DNA of 64,000 nt from Branchiostoma floridae (taxonomy: Eukaryota > Chordata > Leptocardii > Amphioxiformes > Branchiostomatidae): contig NC_049985.1 in NCBI RefSeq assembly GCF_000003815.2, positions 5,413,545 to 5,477,544 of the forward strand, written 5' to 3'. Position numbers and translations under genes: made by a program. Below the pieces are notes generated by a model. It was not told the DNA's origin and did not search any database. It saw only the letters and a program-made list of their open reading frames with translations. Below are positions 1 through 10,546 of this stretch, piece after piece (positions within the stretch are counted from its first letter, which is position 1; every line of letters begins with the position of its first letter).

Positions 1-915
1 TGAGCTGTCTACGAAGCCATAGTCCCCGGGAGACTGAACATGAATTAGCTTGTCTGCAGCGGGTGAACCGCGCGGCGACGGGACGAAATCAAAACAATGG
101 TTTTTGGGGAGGTTCACGCACCGTGCCATTCTGGACTATTACAAGAGCGAGTTCGGGTCAGTTCTTACCTTCTCCTTTCCGAACAGCACAGTGATAATTA
201 CACGTAAGCTTCCACGAATTTTGGTTGAATTCACAGTTGTAGACCTCGTTTGTTCTACTGACAAGATACCCTTGATCGCTACCAAGGAGGTTAAAGAATC
301 TCTTTCTTTAACCTCCTTGATCGCTACATATCGAACAACCCCCTTTTCGCGCCGAAACAGATAGCACCACAACTTGTACAGATCGTGCGAGTTACGCCTC
401 GCCTCTCACTTTATTTTCTGTTTCTCGGGTAAATTATCTGGACTGGTCGGTTTTTCAATCATGTAGCTTTGGCGGAGATTGCTGGGGGTTCATTCAAAAC
501 AAATCACGGACTCTGAAACGAAGCCGACATTTCGCGCCATTCACAATGCCGGCCTGTGTTGTATGTAAAAACAACAATGCTGTATGTATGTTTCGGCGCG
601 GAAGGGGGATCGTTCGATATGTAGCGATCAAGGGTATGTTGTCAGAGAATGATTTTTTTTAATGTCCCTGCCAGTTGGACAATTGTGAATTCAACCAAAA
701 TTCGTGGAAGCTTACGTGTAATTATCGCTGTGCTGTCCGGAAAGGAGAAGGTAAGAACTGACCCGAACTCGCTCTTGTAATAGTCCAGAATGGCACGGTG
801 CGTGAACCTCCCCCACCACCATTGTTTTGATTTCGTTCCGTCGCCGCGCGGTTCACACGCAGGCAAGCTTATTCATGTTCAGTCTCCCGGGGACTATGGC
901 TTCGTAGACAGCTCA
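1..915. mobile_element. Foldback / long-TIR DNA element, left end possibly outside the window
   Basis: The first ~355 bases recur in inverted orientation at about 590-915, around a ~230-bp unique centre. Outer arm 1-240 pairs with 681-915 (base 1 pairs with 915) with few mismatches. Inner arm ~250-355 pairs with ~590-665. The outer arm has no interruption, so both arms are open in one matching frame (about 50-364 plus, 642-866 minus). That frame is a consequence of the repeat and is not a recognised protein. The true left terminus and the target duplication cannot be judged because base 1 is the window edge. The superfamily is not identified. Confidence 0.8.
283..327. repeat. 45-bp hairpin insertion inside the left arm of the foldback element
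   Basis: The right arm lacks this segment. Perfect 15-bp inverted arms at 284-298 (aaggaggttaaagaa) and 304-318 enclose a 5-base loop. The insert is flanked by an exact 12-bp direct repeat, cttgatcgctac, at 271-282 and 316-327. It looks like a small palindromic insertion or a local duplication-inversion event in one arm. Confidence 0.75.
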
Positions 916-2598
916 CAATGCGACTTACAGGTCCACGAAAGTAATTTTCAATGACAACAAACTGAACTCCAGAATGGCGGGGTGATTATTTACCGCTGAG
1001 AGGACCGAGGTTCACCGAGCAAAATGGCTGGCTAGAAGTTTCGGATCCGTGACGTCATACAATCTCAGACGATCAGAACGAGGCCATTACGTCATCGGCC
1101 AGCGCGGCGGGGAGAGGAGGAGAGCGCGAAGTTCAAACGTGTCTACAGGGTCATATTAGGCGGATCAATGTAAAAATTGACGTACATCAACTTTTTAATG
1201 AGTAAACTACTGGAAAATAAAGAATTGAAAATTTTCTGATGCTTTCCTTTAATATAATTCAAATTCTACCTTCTTTTTCTATAAGGAAGAAATGCAATGA
1301 ATATCCTGACCCCTTTCTAAACCACTCATGGTGTCCAAAAGATTGACAACACATAAATATTAACAGAAATGTGTAATTAACAGAAAAAGTATCTTACCTC
1401 TAAGGAACATCGCAATGTCTGCACAATCCCAGATAACATATTCTGACAACATGACTGTCCAGATTGACCTTGACCTGATCAAACCGTCACCTCAGATTGT
1501 TGAATTGCATACCCTTCAAAGACTTGTACATGTGCAATGTTATCACCACCAAGAGAGACCACAGCTGAAGACAAGATACACACTTGATCAAAGCGACCAG
1601 TCCCAACCAACTCTACTTCTGTCCCTGATCTAATTCTGGTGTTGGGGCACTTGTTGACAGACGGAAGCTGACGACATAGGTAACATGCCTGCCATGGCCC
1701 ACCCAGACAGTTATTCACATGTAATCTATTTAAACTGACATCTGCAACTGACATGTACGGTAGAAAGAAACTTACAAGAGCTTCATTTTCAATATTTTTC
1801 TGTGGGCTCTCAAGGCAACAATACATATCAACTTTCCTCATATTTTTCAAGTTATCACATGAATTGACTTGAAAATAACTTGTACCAAAAAGCTTCTTAA
1901 TTCTTTTTTTAATCAAATTCATGCCATCTTGAAACGGATGACAAGACGACACTTTGAAACTTTGAGTTTGACACTGTTTGGCTGCATACACATCATAATA
2001 CTGATGCTGGCAAATGGTGCAGACATCACCACATCTGATAGGGGGAGCTGCTGAATGCTTGGGAATACTGCATTGCAAATGTCTGGGAAGGTTTTGCAGA
2101 TGTCAGTCACTTGTGGGCCTCCTAACAACTTTCCTTTCTACTGCAGCTGCAGTGCAACTTCCACTAGTATCGTGGCATTTGTTATTTGATAATCATGTAT
2201 GTAAATCACCCACTGGCAATCAATACACAAAATTAACTAATTACATTCGTAAGTACAGGTACTGCAAAAATCTGAATAAATGTGACTTCCTTTGGAAAAA
2301 GTCAAGATGTCCTTAAGACAAATCTGGGAATGCCATCAATGTCTCAACCTTACCTTGATAAAACTTTTTACCTTTATGCAATCAGTTGCCATATTTGTTT
2401 GTTTGTCTTAGTGTGTGTCGACAGTTCTTTGTATATTGCAGAGTAAAATGCTGACAAGATATGCAAAAAATGGTGCGGTAGAGGATACTTACAAAAAAAA
2501 GACATCTTGAACAGCAACATTCAGTATAACTCCAGCAACTGTAACAGTATCTAGCACTAGTCTATAGGTACAATGTTATAAGAAGAAACCAGCCTTAC
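916..2598. other. Intron or flank, with a CpG-rich promoter-like patch at 950-1140
   Basis: No exon is supported here. Bases 950-1140 are much richer in CpG than their surroundings and contain a perfect CRE palindrome, TGACGTCA (1050-1057), and a second ATTACGTCAT-type site near 1088. No exon with a good splice site follows on either strand. The patch may belong to the adjacent transposon. The rest is AT-rich. A 199-codon minus-strand open frame (1479-2078) has no family resemblance I recognise. Confidence 0.4.
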
Positions 2599-2703
2599 CA
2601 TTTGCATGGGCACGAGTAGCTGGTGAGGGGGGGACAGGCAGAACCCTCTTGGGACTCGGGGACACGGTGGCAGATGTCTTACTGTCACCACCTCTCTTCA
2701 CAC
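2599..2703 (-). CDS. CAP-Gly/SxIP gene, short exon (leftmost seen)
   Basis: The exon is 105 bases, preceded by a gttgcag acceptor (AG at 2704-2705) and followed by donor GTAAGG (2593-2598). It starts and ends in phase 1 (x|GT GTG AAG ... AAT G|gtaag) and has no stop. The encoded 35 residues are basic and Ser/Pro rich (VKRGGDSKTSATVSPSPKRV, then LPVPPSPATRAHAN), like the low-complexity tail of the large exon. The phase matches the donors of the upstream exons, which supports membership in the same minus-strand gene. The gene continues beyond the left edge, where any coiled coil would be expected. Confidence 0.72.
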
Positions 2704-4403
2704 CTGCAACAAAATAATTACCATGGTTACACAAACAATGACAGCAACATCTACATAAATTTTATTGCCACCTAAAAAGAAGCAAATAAAAGATTTTCTA
2801 TATGAACCAACTCCTTTCAAACGTGTCATACCTGGGCCCTGGTGATATTCCATAAGGTGGTGATAACATGAGAACATATCACACAGGCTTCTACTGTTAT
2901 CACACAAACTAACAAACATTAAAATAATTCGAGCACATTTCTGTGTGCAGATTCAGATGTTGGAGTGGATGTTGCTGCAATTTTTTGTTTGTTTTAAATT
3001 TTCCAAGTTTCTGGGTGGGTGTGACATGGTGTATTCTGCATCACCCTCAACCCTTAGTCATACACACATTATATACATATACATAGTATCAAAGCTATAC
3101 TGTCATGACAAGGACCGTATGACAAGATTAAAGTTAGTACATGTATTAGATCAGATTAGAACTAAACATGCCAATTCTTCCTTTCCTGAATTTTGCAAAC
3201 TATTAATCTTCTAAACTCTGTATGAGAAACATACAAGACGTAGTATACCAGTAATTTTAGAAGCCAATCCTACCTAGCGAAAAAGACTGCGAGATTCGCT
3301 GGAAGGAAAACATGGGTGATCCTCTCACTGTCCAAATCACTTGCTCTGTAAGGCTACGTTATACAGCACTTTCCTGTGCCCCTGTCACTTGTTCCCATGC
3401 TTTATGACCAATGGTTTCAACCACTTTCATCCCCACAATTGATACAGAGGGAGCGGCCACGTGACCACAGCTGCGCACATGTCACAATATGACGGCTGAT
3501 TGGAAAAGTGATAAAACGGTGATGTGGGAACCCTTCGTACAAGCATCTTTGGAGATGGTCCAAATTGACAATTAGCTACCCTTGTCTTGCTGAAGAGAAA
3601 TACAATGTCATGTATTTCCTAACAAGCAAACCTTTGGAATAGAATTGTACTCCTTCTGTAGGCTATGTCCTAAGAATGCAACAGTAGCTGCATCCACTTT
3701 ATAGTCTTAAAAAGCCATAAATTTTCAGCCCTAATAAGAAAAAGGGCCTTTTAGTAGATTGCTGCACATAGTATTGTTTTTAGCCTGGTGGGAAGCAGTT
3801 ACCACAAACCATTTTACAACTCCCACTGCACTTGTAGATATAAAGATAGATGTAACGTTTAATCAGAAGATGCAAAACAAAGCTCTGATAAAACCCTGTT
3901 ATTGTACAACTGCTGACATAGCAACACAATGTCAGTTACTGATTGCCCCATTACACTTTCCTGCGAGTAATATTAAATACTGGGGTCAAACATGCTGCAT
4001 GGAGCTTAAAAATCAATAGCTTCATATTGGATAATACTTCAATGCCTTGGAAATATGTTGATAAAGAAATAATTTTAGATACCATGGTCCCTCTTTTACT
4101 CACTCACTAATTCATTTGTGATTTTTGGTTTGTGGGTAGGTTTCGCAGATGTATGTCACTATTTGTTTTCCTAACTACTGCAGCTACAGTGGCCTATTAT
4201 ATTCCATATTACCTTCTGTTCTGGACATGCCATGGTCTTGATTTGTAGATGGTAGATATTTTAGGTAGGAAAATATATTTGGAGTAGTAGGAAAAAGTTT
4301 GGGTCCACTTGACTCCCCTAGAAGCTTGTTGTTAAGTGATATTAATCATAACCAAGTGTTGGGAGGGGCACTCTGTCACACTTAGAGTTGAAAGCTGTCT
4401 CAC
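2704..4403 (-). other. Intron of the CAP-Gly gene
   Basis: This is AT-rich intron sequence. I see no exon, RNA gene or clear transposon termini in it. Confidence 0.5.
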
Positions 4404-4517
4404 CTGATGTTCCAGGCATGGGCGAGGGTCTGGAGCCAGGTGTGGGCAGGTACCGGCCTGGGTGTCTACCTGCAGCAGGAGGCACTTTGGTGGACCTCGC
4501 AGGGGGTTTGCTTAGGG
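4404..4517 (-). CDS. CAP-Gly/SxIP gene, short exon
   Basis: This 114-base exon follows a gtgtttttgcag acceptor and ends at CATCAG|GTGAGA. Entry is phase 1 (x|CC CTA AGC) and exit is phase 1 (TCA G|gt). It encodes 38 residues rich in Pro, Arg and Lys (LSKPPARSTKVPPAAGRHPG, then RYLPTPGSRPSPMPGTS). With its neighbours it reads as one continuous basic, disordered microtubule-binding type segment. Because the exon is frame-neutral, skipping it would keep the frame. No homologous domain is recognised. Confidence 0.78.
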
Positions 4518-4912
4518 CTGCAAAAACACAAACATAAGAAAACATTTAGTACCGTGCCTTTGGTCATTCTGATGAAGACTTTTGATTAAAACCGGTCAAA
4601 ACCGGTAAATCGTTGTGTCTCAGCTGTCATCATTCTGACGCCAAATTGACTACTGTAACAGTATTCAGCACAGTACCTGACATTATATACAAACAGATAC
4701 TTTTTTTTTCTAATACTAATACATCATTATTGCTGTGTATTTCCTCTATTTCAGTATTTAGTCCCTACTTGGGCTTCATAATATCAAGATGAGAAGGAAC
4801 ATTATTAATACCTGTTAATAATGAAGCCTGTTGCTACTACATGTGGGTCTGTCATCAATACAAGTCTTGACTGATTGTTTGTATGATTGATGGAACATCA
4901 CACATCCAAAAC

Positions 4913-5361
4913 TTAGCAATTAGGGCTGGGTACCGGTACAGAAAATTCAGGTCCAGGTCCGGTTCAGGTCCAGAGGATCAGGTCCAGGTTCGGACCTGAA
5001 CCTGGACCTGATTCAGTATGACTCATGCCAATGGTCCATTTCACTACATAGAAATTTGTTTGGTGGAGTATTAGACTTACACTGGCGTCTTAAAATCCTA
5101 CAACGGTAACTGCACCTGTACGATTGACTGTAAAACTTGGTAGAAATGACTATAAACTCTACTCTACTTCACTCTTGTTATTTTCTTCCACCTGCAAGCG
5201 CCAAAATGTGTGAATGCCTGATGAAATAATATGTTAATTTTCTAACCGGTCCAACATCCGGTCCACCTAATTTTTTCAGGTCCGGTTTTTCTGGACCGGT
5301 CCAATAAGAAAAAACGGTTTTGTACCGGTACGCTGTACCGATACCCAGCCCTATTAGCAAT
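4913..5361. mobile_element. Non-autonomous hAT-like element with exact 8-bp target duplication
   Basis: The 433-bp element spans 4921-5353. It starts TAGGGCTGGGTACCGGTAC and ends with the inverse (GTACCGATACCCAGCCCTA). It is flanked on both sides by the exact 8-bp duplication ttagcaat (4913-4920 and 5354-5361). An 8-bp duplication with short terminal inverted repeats is the hAT hallmark. The interior has degenerate caggtccaggt repeats in both orientations and no transposase frame. It sits in an intron of the minus-strand gene. Confidence 0.88.
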
Positions 5362-5643
5362 TGGTCTAAATGATGTAATCTTAAAGCAGATGTTGGGGTG
5401 AAAGGTCACAATCTTCTCTTTCTCCTGGCTGGGACTGCCAGAAAACATCATAATCTTTCTGCTTGGAGACTATGGTTGATACAATGGTCAAGCTCAGGAT
5501 GAGTAAAAAGTGGGCCACTTTGGCAAGCTCTGCCCTTGGATCTATGGGATGCATTTCATAATATTGGCAAAGCGATGGGGATGCATTACTACTGCTACAG
5601 GAATATACAGTAGATGTAGTAAGTAGATGTTTGTATTCCTTAC

Positions 5644-5826
5644 CATCAGCCCTTGCCCGTTGTGCCCGTGCCTCCTCATGTGACGACGAGAGCCGGGAGC
5701 TGGCGTTGGAGGTGACGGACAGGTCGGAGGCGGAGCTGTGTGCGCTCGAGGTGCTGACTCGTCTCTTACTGTGGCCGTTCCGCTCAGAGTGCTGGATCTC
5801 AGCATGCTTCCGGTTGGTCGGCTTGT
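5644..5826 (-). CDS. CAP-Gly/SxIP gene, Ser-rich exon
   Basis: This 183-base exon follows a gttgcttcctttgtag acceptor and ends at GCTGATG|GTAAGG. It is phase 1 at both ends. It encodes about 61 residues, starting KPTNRKHAEIQHSERNGHSK, continuing with a long Ser-rich run, and ending HEEARAQRARAD. Coding support comes from clear splice sites, the open frame and a locally raised GC and CpG content compared with the introns. The Glu/Arg-rich end could be the start of a helical segment, but no coiled coil can be shown within the window. Confidence 0.85.
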
Positions 5827-6572
5827 CTACAAAGGAAGCAACAGCCGGATTAAAGTTAAAGTTCATCAGTCTGTGACGATAATGGACAGTATCAAGATTT
5901 CTATAATACTATTTCTGTACACAAAGTAAGGTGCTTAGTTTCAAGCTTTTGATCAGTTCTTGAATCCTTCTTAATATAAATCCTCTGAACATCCGGTGAC
6001 TTAAGATAAAGTTAGAATACTGGACACCGAGCAGGATTACTTTCTAAGTGGAGAAAATGAAGCTATTAATAATCAAGGCCCATCAACCATTCCTAAACCA
6101 AGACAGGGGCTGATGACCTGACAGCTGGGAACGTTTGATCCATTGCTGACATCACACTTCTGTTCAAGTCACATGACACTATCTGGTCATTTCAACTGGA
6201 AAAGGATCAGAGGACTGATCAAAAGCTTGTTGGTTCACTATGTGCTTTACTTTGTATAAAGAAATAGTGTCAAATCATTTGAACACTTGCACTCTAGACT
6301 CAATCATAGCATCTGTGGTAAAATCTGAAGTAATAACAAAACATTTCAATACAGTACAGTGCAATGATTCCATAAAGCAATCAACTTAAACCCAAGGGAC
6401 AAGGTGTGCTAGTTTGTGCAAATCAAATCAGGCAGTCAATCAAATAAAGTTATAAAAGAACATGTGTCGTAAAGCCTGGTAATCAAATTAATTGCCCTAG
6501 TTAAGGAGTGAATAAATCAAGCAAGCTCTCCTGTGAACATGTGATGGCATAGGCATCTTTGTGCTAAGGATT

Positions 6573-6692
6573 GGAAAGTGCTAGCCTCCATAGCAGTGTC
6601 AGAAAAGGCCAGCGACCCAGTACAAAAAGAAATGGCCAGCAAAAGTGCCAAAAAAGGCCATAGAGAGACTGCTATGGAGGCTAGGATAGTGC
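6573..6692. mobile_element. Palindromic MITE copy A with imperfect 9-bp target duplication
   Basis: The element spans 6582-6683. It starts TAGCCTCCATAGCAG and ends CTGCTATGGAGGCTA (a perfect 15-bp inverted repeat) around a purine-rich centre. The flanks are ggaaagtgc (6573-6581) and ggatagtgc (6684-6692), identical at 8 of 9 bases. It belongs to the same structural family as the copies at 34710, 45448, 48479 and 49637. It is intronic. Confidence 0.8.
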
Positions 6693-6975
6693 TAAGTAGT
6701 AAATAATAACAAAGATAAATGCCACAAACTGATGCTAGACACCACCCTACCTGTTTCTTCAACATGTTGTGAGAGAGCTACAATTGTTAAGAGATTGGCA
6801 GAAAAAAGAACAAGAAAAATTATTATGGGCAGTTGTGAATGTGATTAATAATGAATTTCCAGTTACAACAAATGAAATGACAAAAGGAACATGTAATAAT
6901 GTGTCCAAAAATATCATTGAAGGAAGAGGAAGGAGAGTTGAGACTACAATATGGATATATTAGTAGGAAGCTTAC

Positions 6976-7122
6976 TTGTGAGAGTAGTTTTTTTCTGAGT
7001 AGAAGAAGGTACTTTCTTCTGAGAGGCAGAAGGGAGTGAGGAGGTGGATGGGGTAGAGGCAGACCGAGCCTTCGTTTCTGCTTTGTTCGTGCTCGTCCGT
7101 GGTCCAGATTTCTCATCTTTAT
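6976..7122 (-). CDS. CAP-Gly/SxIP gene, Lys/Ser-rich exon
   Basis: This 147-base exon follows a ctttctaacaacgtag acceptor and ends at CTCACAA|GTAAGC. It is phase 1 at both ends and open throughout. It encodes 49 residues (KDEKSGPRTSTNKAETKARS, a Ser/Thr-rich stretch, then a Lys-rich end, QKKTTLT). The composition matches the basic Ser-rich tail of the large exon, so it extends the probable microtubule-lattice binding region. Which isoforms include it cannot be known from sequence. Confidence 0.82.
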
Positions 7123-8280
7123 CTACGTTGTTAGAAAGGGAGGAAGACATTATGGTAAAGACATAACACACATAGACAAAGGGAACTATAAGGATGTTAA
7201 ACATTGGTATTTATAGATCCACTTCAGGGTACAGCTTTGTATATTGCTACCCAAACAGCTACACTTTTTGTACATTTTGATTTCAAAATAGAAACATTGA
7301 GAAGGAAGAAAAGTTTTTAAACCAAAGAGAAATTTTAGCAAATGCTATCTAAATTTTTTTCTCATCAAAATTCAAGGCTGTACAAAGTACTGCAAAATTA
7401 TACCCCATAGTGAATCTCATTTATATAGTACTGGGATTGGGGTACGTTATTGGTACACAGAAGATGTTCATACATGTATAAACATGCAAAGTAGCATAGA
7501 GCAGTTATCATAGCAGACATATAAATGTGAGTTACAATGAGCAATGACTGACAATGCGAGGGGTACAGTCAAGCAGCATAGGCACATTTGAGATAAACAA
7601 AATGGGAGACAGTCACACAACAGAATACAGAGTTAGGCAGAAATTCTCAAGCAAGGAACACCCACTACAAGCTGTCTGTAGACTTCCATCCTCGGTTACA
7701 GACATAAGTGCCGTCTACTAAAATGCACCAAGAAGCAATTTAAATCAGAATCTGTGTAGTTTTGGAAACATTTGGCAAGACTGACCAAGCAGAAAAGAAA
7801 ACAGGAAGGCATAATTGCTATCTTGACTACGAGCGAGTTGAGTTACAAAGAAAAGAAAGGACAGGATAGCATGGCTAAACTAGGACAAAGCCGACAGTTT
7901 TCAACTCTTTGTAAATTATTCAGAAAGTTGCTAATCAATAATGCATCCAGTTTCAACCTCTGCTCTTTCCTTCACACGCACACGCACACACCAGGCCAAC
8001 AGAGATTTGTAATGGGTGCTTTACGTAATGTTGTACCATGTTTCCTCAGGTATCGCTTCTTTGCCTCAGTGAGAATCGCTTTGATTCTTAGCTCATTTGT
8101 AAAGAGAGCTGAAAGACAGGTAGACAAGCAAGGAACCAAACAATGAATACACAGAAAAAACAAAAATCCATTTAACCAAACCAGAACCCTATGGAAAGAA
8201 AATTAATGAGAGTACTAATAAGAGACTTAAATTAAAAAGGAACGAAACTAACAATGTGCAACAGATAAAGCAGATCTTAC
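7123..8280 (-). other. Intron of the CAP-Gly gene
   Basis: This is AT-rich intron sequence. A 124-codon plus-strand frame (7772-8146) lacks any recognisable feature. No transposon ends are evident. Confidence 0.5.
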
Positions 8281-8325
8281 TTGAAGTTTTGGATCTCTTT
8301 CTGACAATCTTTTCCAGAAAGTAAG
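8281..8325 (-). CDS. CAP-Gly/SxIP gene, 45-base micro-exon
   Basis: The predicted exon starts after ggcaatttctcaaag and ends at ACTTCAA|GTAAGA. It encodes YFLEKIVRKRSKTS plus split codons, phase 1 at both ends. The donor is strong. The acceptor was chosen because it is the only nearby AG that gives the phase shared by all neighbouring exons. The exon is 45 bases, a multiple of three, and strongly basic. Confidence 0.55.
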
Positions 8326-8743
8326 CTTTGAGAAATTGCCGGTCCCCTGAGACATAGACAGCAGACACACACATACAGGTAAGGCATTAGGTGTGAAAGC
8401 TTTTAAGCAATGGGTTGATAGCTAAGGGATGGCTTCAAATTGACTGGGGGTTGAGAAGTGAGTCAAAATCTTTCAGGAATAGGGAAAAAAACAAGGGAAA
8501 GAAATTGACTTACAGCAAATTGGGGACTTCAAAATCACTATCAGAATGTCATGCCTAAACAATAATTTGAAGGCTTTTCTCCACGTTTTGTTTCATACAA
8601 TTTACTTTGTGTAAAACAAAAAAGGATTTAAGCTGCATTTGGGGACTCACTCCAACACCAAAATTTGAAGTCTGGTATGTATATCATTGTGTATGGTGGC
8701 ATGTGAGGGTCAAGATGCAAAGTGAAAGAGATCTGGCGCTTAC

Positions 8744-8821
8744 TTGAACCACAGATAAGTTTTAAGAGATTCTTTCTCATGGAATGTTTCTTGAGTTTGA
8801 GACGTCCATAAAGAATCTGTC
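8744..8821 (-). CDS. CAP-Gly/SxIP gene, 78-base exon
   Basis: A strong polypyrimidine acceptor (ctctctctctaacag) precedes the exon, which ends at GGTTCAA|GTAAGC. It is phase 1 at both ends and open. It encodes 26 residues (QILYGRLKLKKHSMRKNLLK, then LICGS), basic with interspersed hydrophobics, unlike the Ser-rich exons around it. It joins the large exon in frame (donor phase 1 at 10547). Like the 45-base exon it could be an optional cassette. Confidence 0.62.
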
Positions 8822-8894
8822 CTGTTAGAGAGAGAGATGAGACAAGAGATAGAGAGGCTGGAATCACAGACACATGAGAGACATGCAAGCACAG

Positions 8895-9301
8895 CAGGGC
8901 TCGAAAAACTGGGTCCTTATAGACTTTTGTGCACTCAAAATTGCAGTTGTGCACCAAATTTTCTACTCTGCACCAGTGCACCTTGATATTTGAGCATTGT
9001 TACATATGTAAAATTACTATAAATTTATTGCATTAATGTGTTTATAGAGCAAATTCTTCACATCAAGTGTCAAAAAAATAATAAAACCTAAATGTGGTTT
9101 ACTTGTTTGAAATTCTGCAGTTACATGTTGCACTAGAAATTCAGTTTCAAGTTCTAAAGACGAGCAGTAAGTTTTGCAATTAAGAGATTCTGCTGACTGT
9201 CTACTTTATCAGGTATATATATTAAATGTGCACCCATTTTTCTGTGCACCTGAATTTTTAGATTTGGTGCACCTATTCCAAAAAGTGAATTTCGAGCCCT
9301 G
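8895..9301. mobile_element. Short element with CAGGGCTCGAAA ... TTTCGAGCCCTG ends
   Basis: The termini are inverted repeats, cagggctcgaaa and tttcgagccctg. Both internal flanks carry gtgcacc/ggtgcac motifs shared with the larger copy at 26865-28925, so the two are one family. CAGGG-type ends suggest hAT. I could not find an 8-bp target duplication (aagcacag versus caaagtta). The copy lies in the intron after the large exon and is only 407 bp, so it is internally deleted and non-autonomous. Confidence 0.7.
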
Positions 9302-10546
9302 CAAAGTTAAAACATCTTTGTCTCCGTCACAAATGATATGAGAGGCACCACATAGTCTAGCATGTATCGTATAGCCTGAGAACACATATTCATCTCTCGG
9401 CCATTACTATAGATCATACTGATGATAATCCTGTAAACTATATGCAGCTCACAATGCTGTGATTTAAATCTCAGTGATTCATTTTGGTCAGCAAAAAGGC
9501 ACCTAGGAGGGCACTAATACCAAGTATCAGCACAGGAAATGCTAAACAATCTCAACATCAGTGGCAAAATGTGAATGTTTGTTTTATGTGTGTCCAAATT
9601 ACATGATATGTACAAGCAATAGGAGTGGAAAGATCTACATAGACATGGCCAAGAATGTCCTGAAAATGCATACGGAAATTTGGTAAGCAGCATTGCAGAC
9701 TTCAAGAAAAACATCCTTACAAAGTTTGTATCACTTTGGTATCTGTTCATCATTTCACAAGATGGACAGAAGCAAAATCATGCCAATGATTTTTCATTTC
9801 ATTTTACCTTATGTATGTAAGTAACATGATAAAAAAAATTTGTTTAAATGATCTTAACATATTCTGGATGCTGCCAGCTATCAAAGCATATTGTACTGTA
9901 TTTCTAACCATTTGCTGCTACTGTAGATACTTTGCCCTTCAGTAAGACAGAGCTACAGAATCACATCATGCGCACAAGCCAGACTAATGTTTCCATTTGC
10001 TGCCATTGCAGCGTCCTGTCGCAATCACTGCCTTCTAAAGCCGGGCACAAGCTGCTTACACTGCGCCGACAGCCCTGGGAAGCAGAAGAGCCTGATTAGT
10101 AGCTTTTTTTGTCATCGTCCTGCCAGACTTAATTCAGCGCGCTGAAAGGATTAGCTGGTTATAGCGTGGGATCGGCGTGGGGGTCGCGTGATGTACGTAC
10201 TTGCGGGAATAATTCTCAGCTGCACTCTCTTCTTACTGTCGCTTTGAGGCTGGCCTGGAAGGGAAGATTAGAGACGAAACCTGATCTCAACGGCATTTCT
10301 GGAGTCCTACTGCGGAAATAACTTAAGACTGTGTTACACACACCAATATCTCACTTCCTTTCACATGCTGGCTGCATATATATTGAGGAAGAAAAAATTA
10401 GCTTTGACTTTAAATGTATAGTACATAGCAACCTTAGTAATGTACCTTTGACACTATGCAGCAGAACAACTTGCAATACATGTACCTTTAAAATATACAA
10501 ATCATACAGATCTGTTTTACCTTAGGTACAAAAGGAGAGCACTTAC
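9302..10546 (-). other. Intron with a GC-richer block at about 10000-10270
   Basis: The block at 10000-10270 has CpG and a cagcgcgctg palindrome and contrasts with the AT-rich sequence around it. No exon with both splice sites in a usable phase was found. It may be a conserved regulatory element of the minus-strand gene, which is inference only. The rest shows nothing recognisable. Confidence 0.35.

Noticed and set aside
50-866. Matching ~70-100 codon frames in both arms of the foldback element
   Set aside because: The similarity follows from the DNA inverted repeat. There is no start context, domain or transcript evidence.
1479-2078. 199-codon minus-strand frame near the foldback element
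   Set aside because: It has no recognised domain, overlapping frames on the opposite strand are equally open, and no convincing splice pair joins it to other exons. It could be a transposon fragment, but I cannot support it.
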